Origin: an uncultured Muribaculaceae bacterium
GTDB lineage: Bacteria; Bacteroidota; Bacteroidia; Bacteroidales; Muribaculaceae
Reading direction: 5' to 3'
Assembly: GCA_910584185.1 (NCBI GenBank)
Contig: CAJTYC010000069.1
Location: 1 to 13,116 of the forward strand
DNA: 13,116 bases
Part shown: positions 13,116 to 13,116 of the stretch, in pieces
How positions within the stretch are numbered: the first letter of the stretch is position 1
How the letters are laid out: every line of letters begins with the position of its first letter
Notes under the pieces: generated by a model
Database searches by the model: none
What the model saw: the letters and a program-made list of their open reading frames with translations, nothing else
What the model was told of the DNA's origin: nothing
Program-made: the position numbers and the translations under genes

Positions 13116-13116
13116 G

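Overview
The window looks like chromosomal DNA from a gut-type Bacteroidales, most likely close to Muribaculaceae. This is inferred from style, not from a marker gene. Start codons lack Shine-Dalgarno sequences and follow A/T-rich leaders. TAnnTTTG (-7 type) promoter elements precede the transcription units. The proteins are typical of the group: BspA-like leucine-rich repeats, choice-of-anchor J / cleaved-adhesin-like domains, a fimbrillin-like lipoprotein, and C-termini that resemble type IX secretion (T9SS) sorting domains. No rRNA, tRNA, CRISPR array, complete insertion sequence or phage gene was seen.

Layout. Positions 1-209 are a leader with part of a dispersed GC-rich repeat, a 23-bp direct repeat and promoter-like elements. 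A single large secreted adhesin-like protein (210-3326, +) follows. It ends at a strong hairpin terminator (3346-3383) that can serve both strands. Four genes on the minus strand converge on that terminator. In transcription order they are a BspA-like LRR protein (11143-9872), a 1075-aa multidomain secreted protein (9844-6617), a two-repeat secreted protein (6547-5363) and a fimbrillin-like/FGE-like lipoprotein (5342-3504). Gaps are 27, 69 and 20 nt, and the 69-nt gap contains a terminator-like hairpin. Positions 11150-11741 form a long non-coding divergent region with an AT-rich promoter area, a 119-nt inverted repeat, a 7-nt microsatellite and two small GAA-loop hairpins. Next comes a two-gene plus-strand unit: a DNA-binding-like protein (11742-12347) and a small lipoprotein (12376-12792). 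The right end (12793-13116) holds three consecutive hairpins, an 8-nt tandem repeat and a short open frame that runs off the edge.

How it may work together. All five large proteins carry an export signal, and three (the plus-strand adhesin, the LRR protein and the 1075-aa protein) share a degenerate sorting-domain-like C-terminus. The minus-strand set therefore reads as a co-expressed group of surface or secreted proteins with binding-type folds and no recognisable active enzyme: the FGE-like domain lacks the catalytic cysteine pair. A role in adhesion or matrix/host-glycan interaction is inference. The most unusual points are the four-gene cell-surface cassette, the adhesin domain inserted into a split fibronectin fold, the fimbrillin-FGE fusion with a dead active site, and the dense set of large intergenic inverted repeats.
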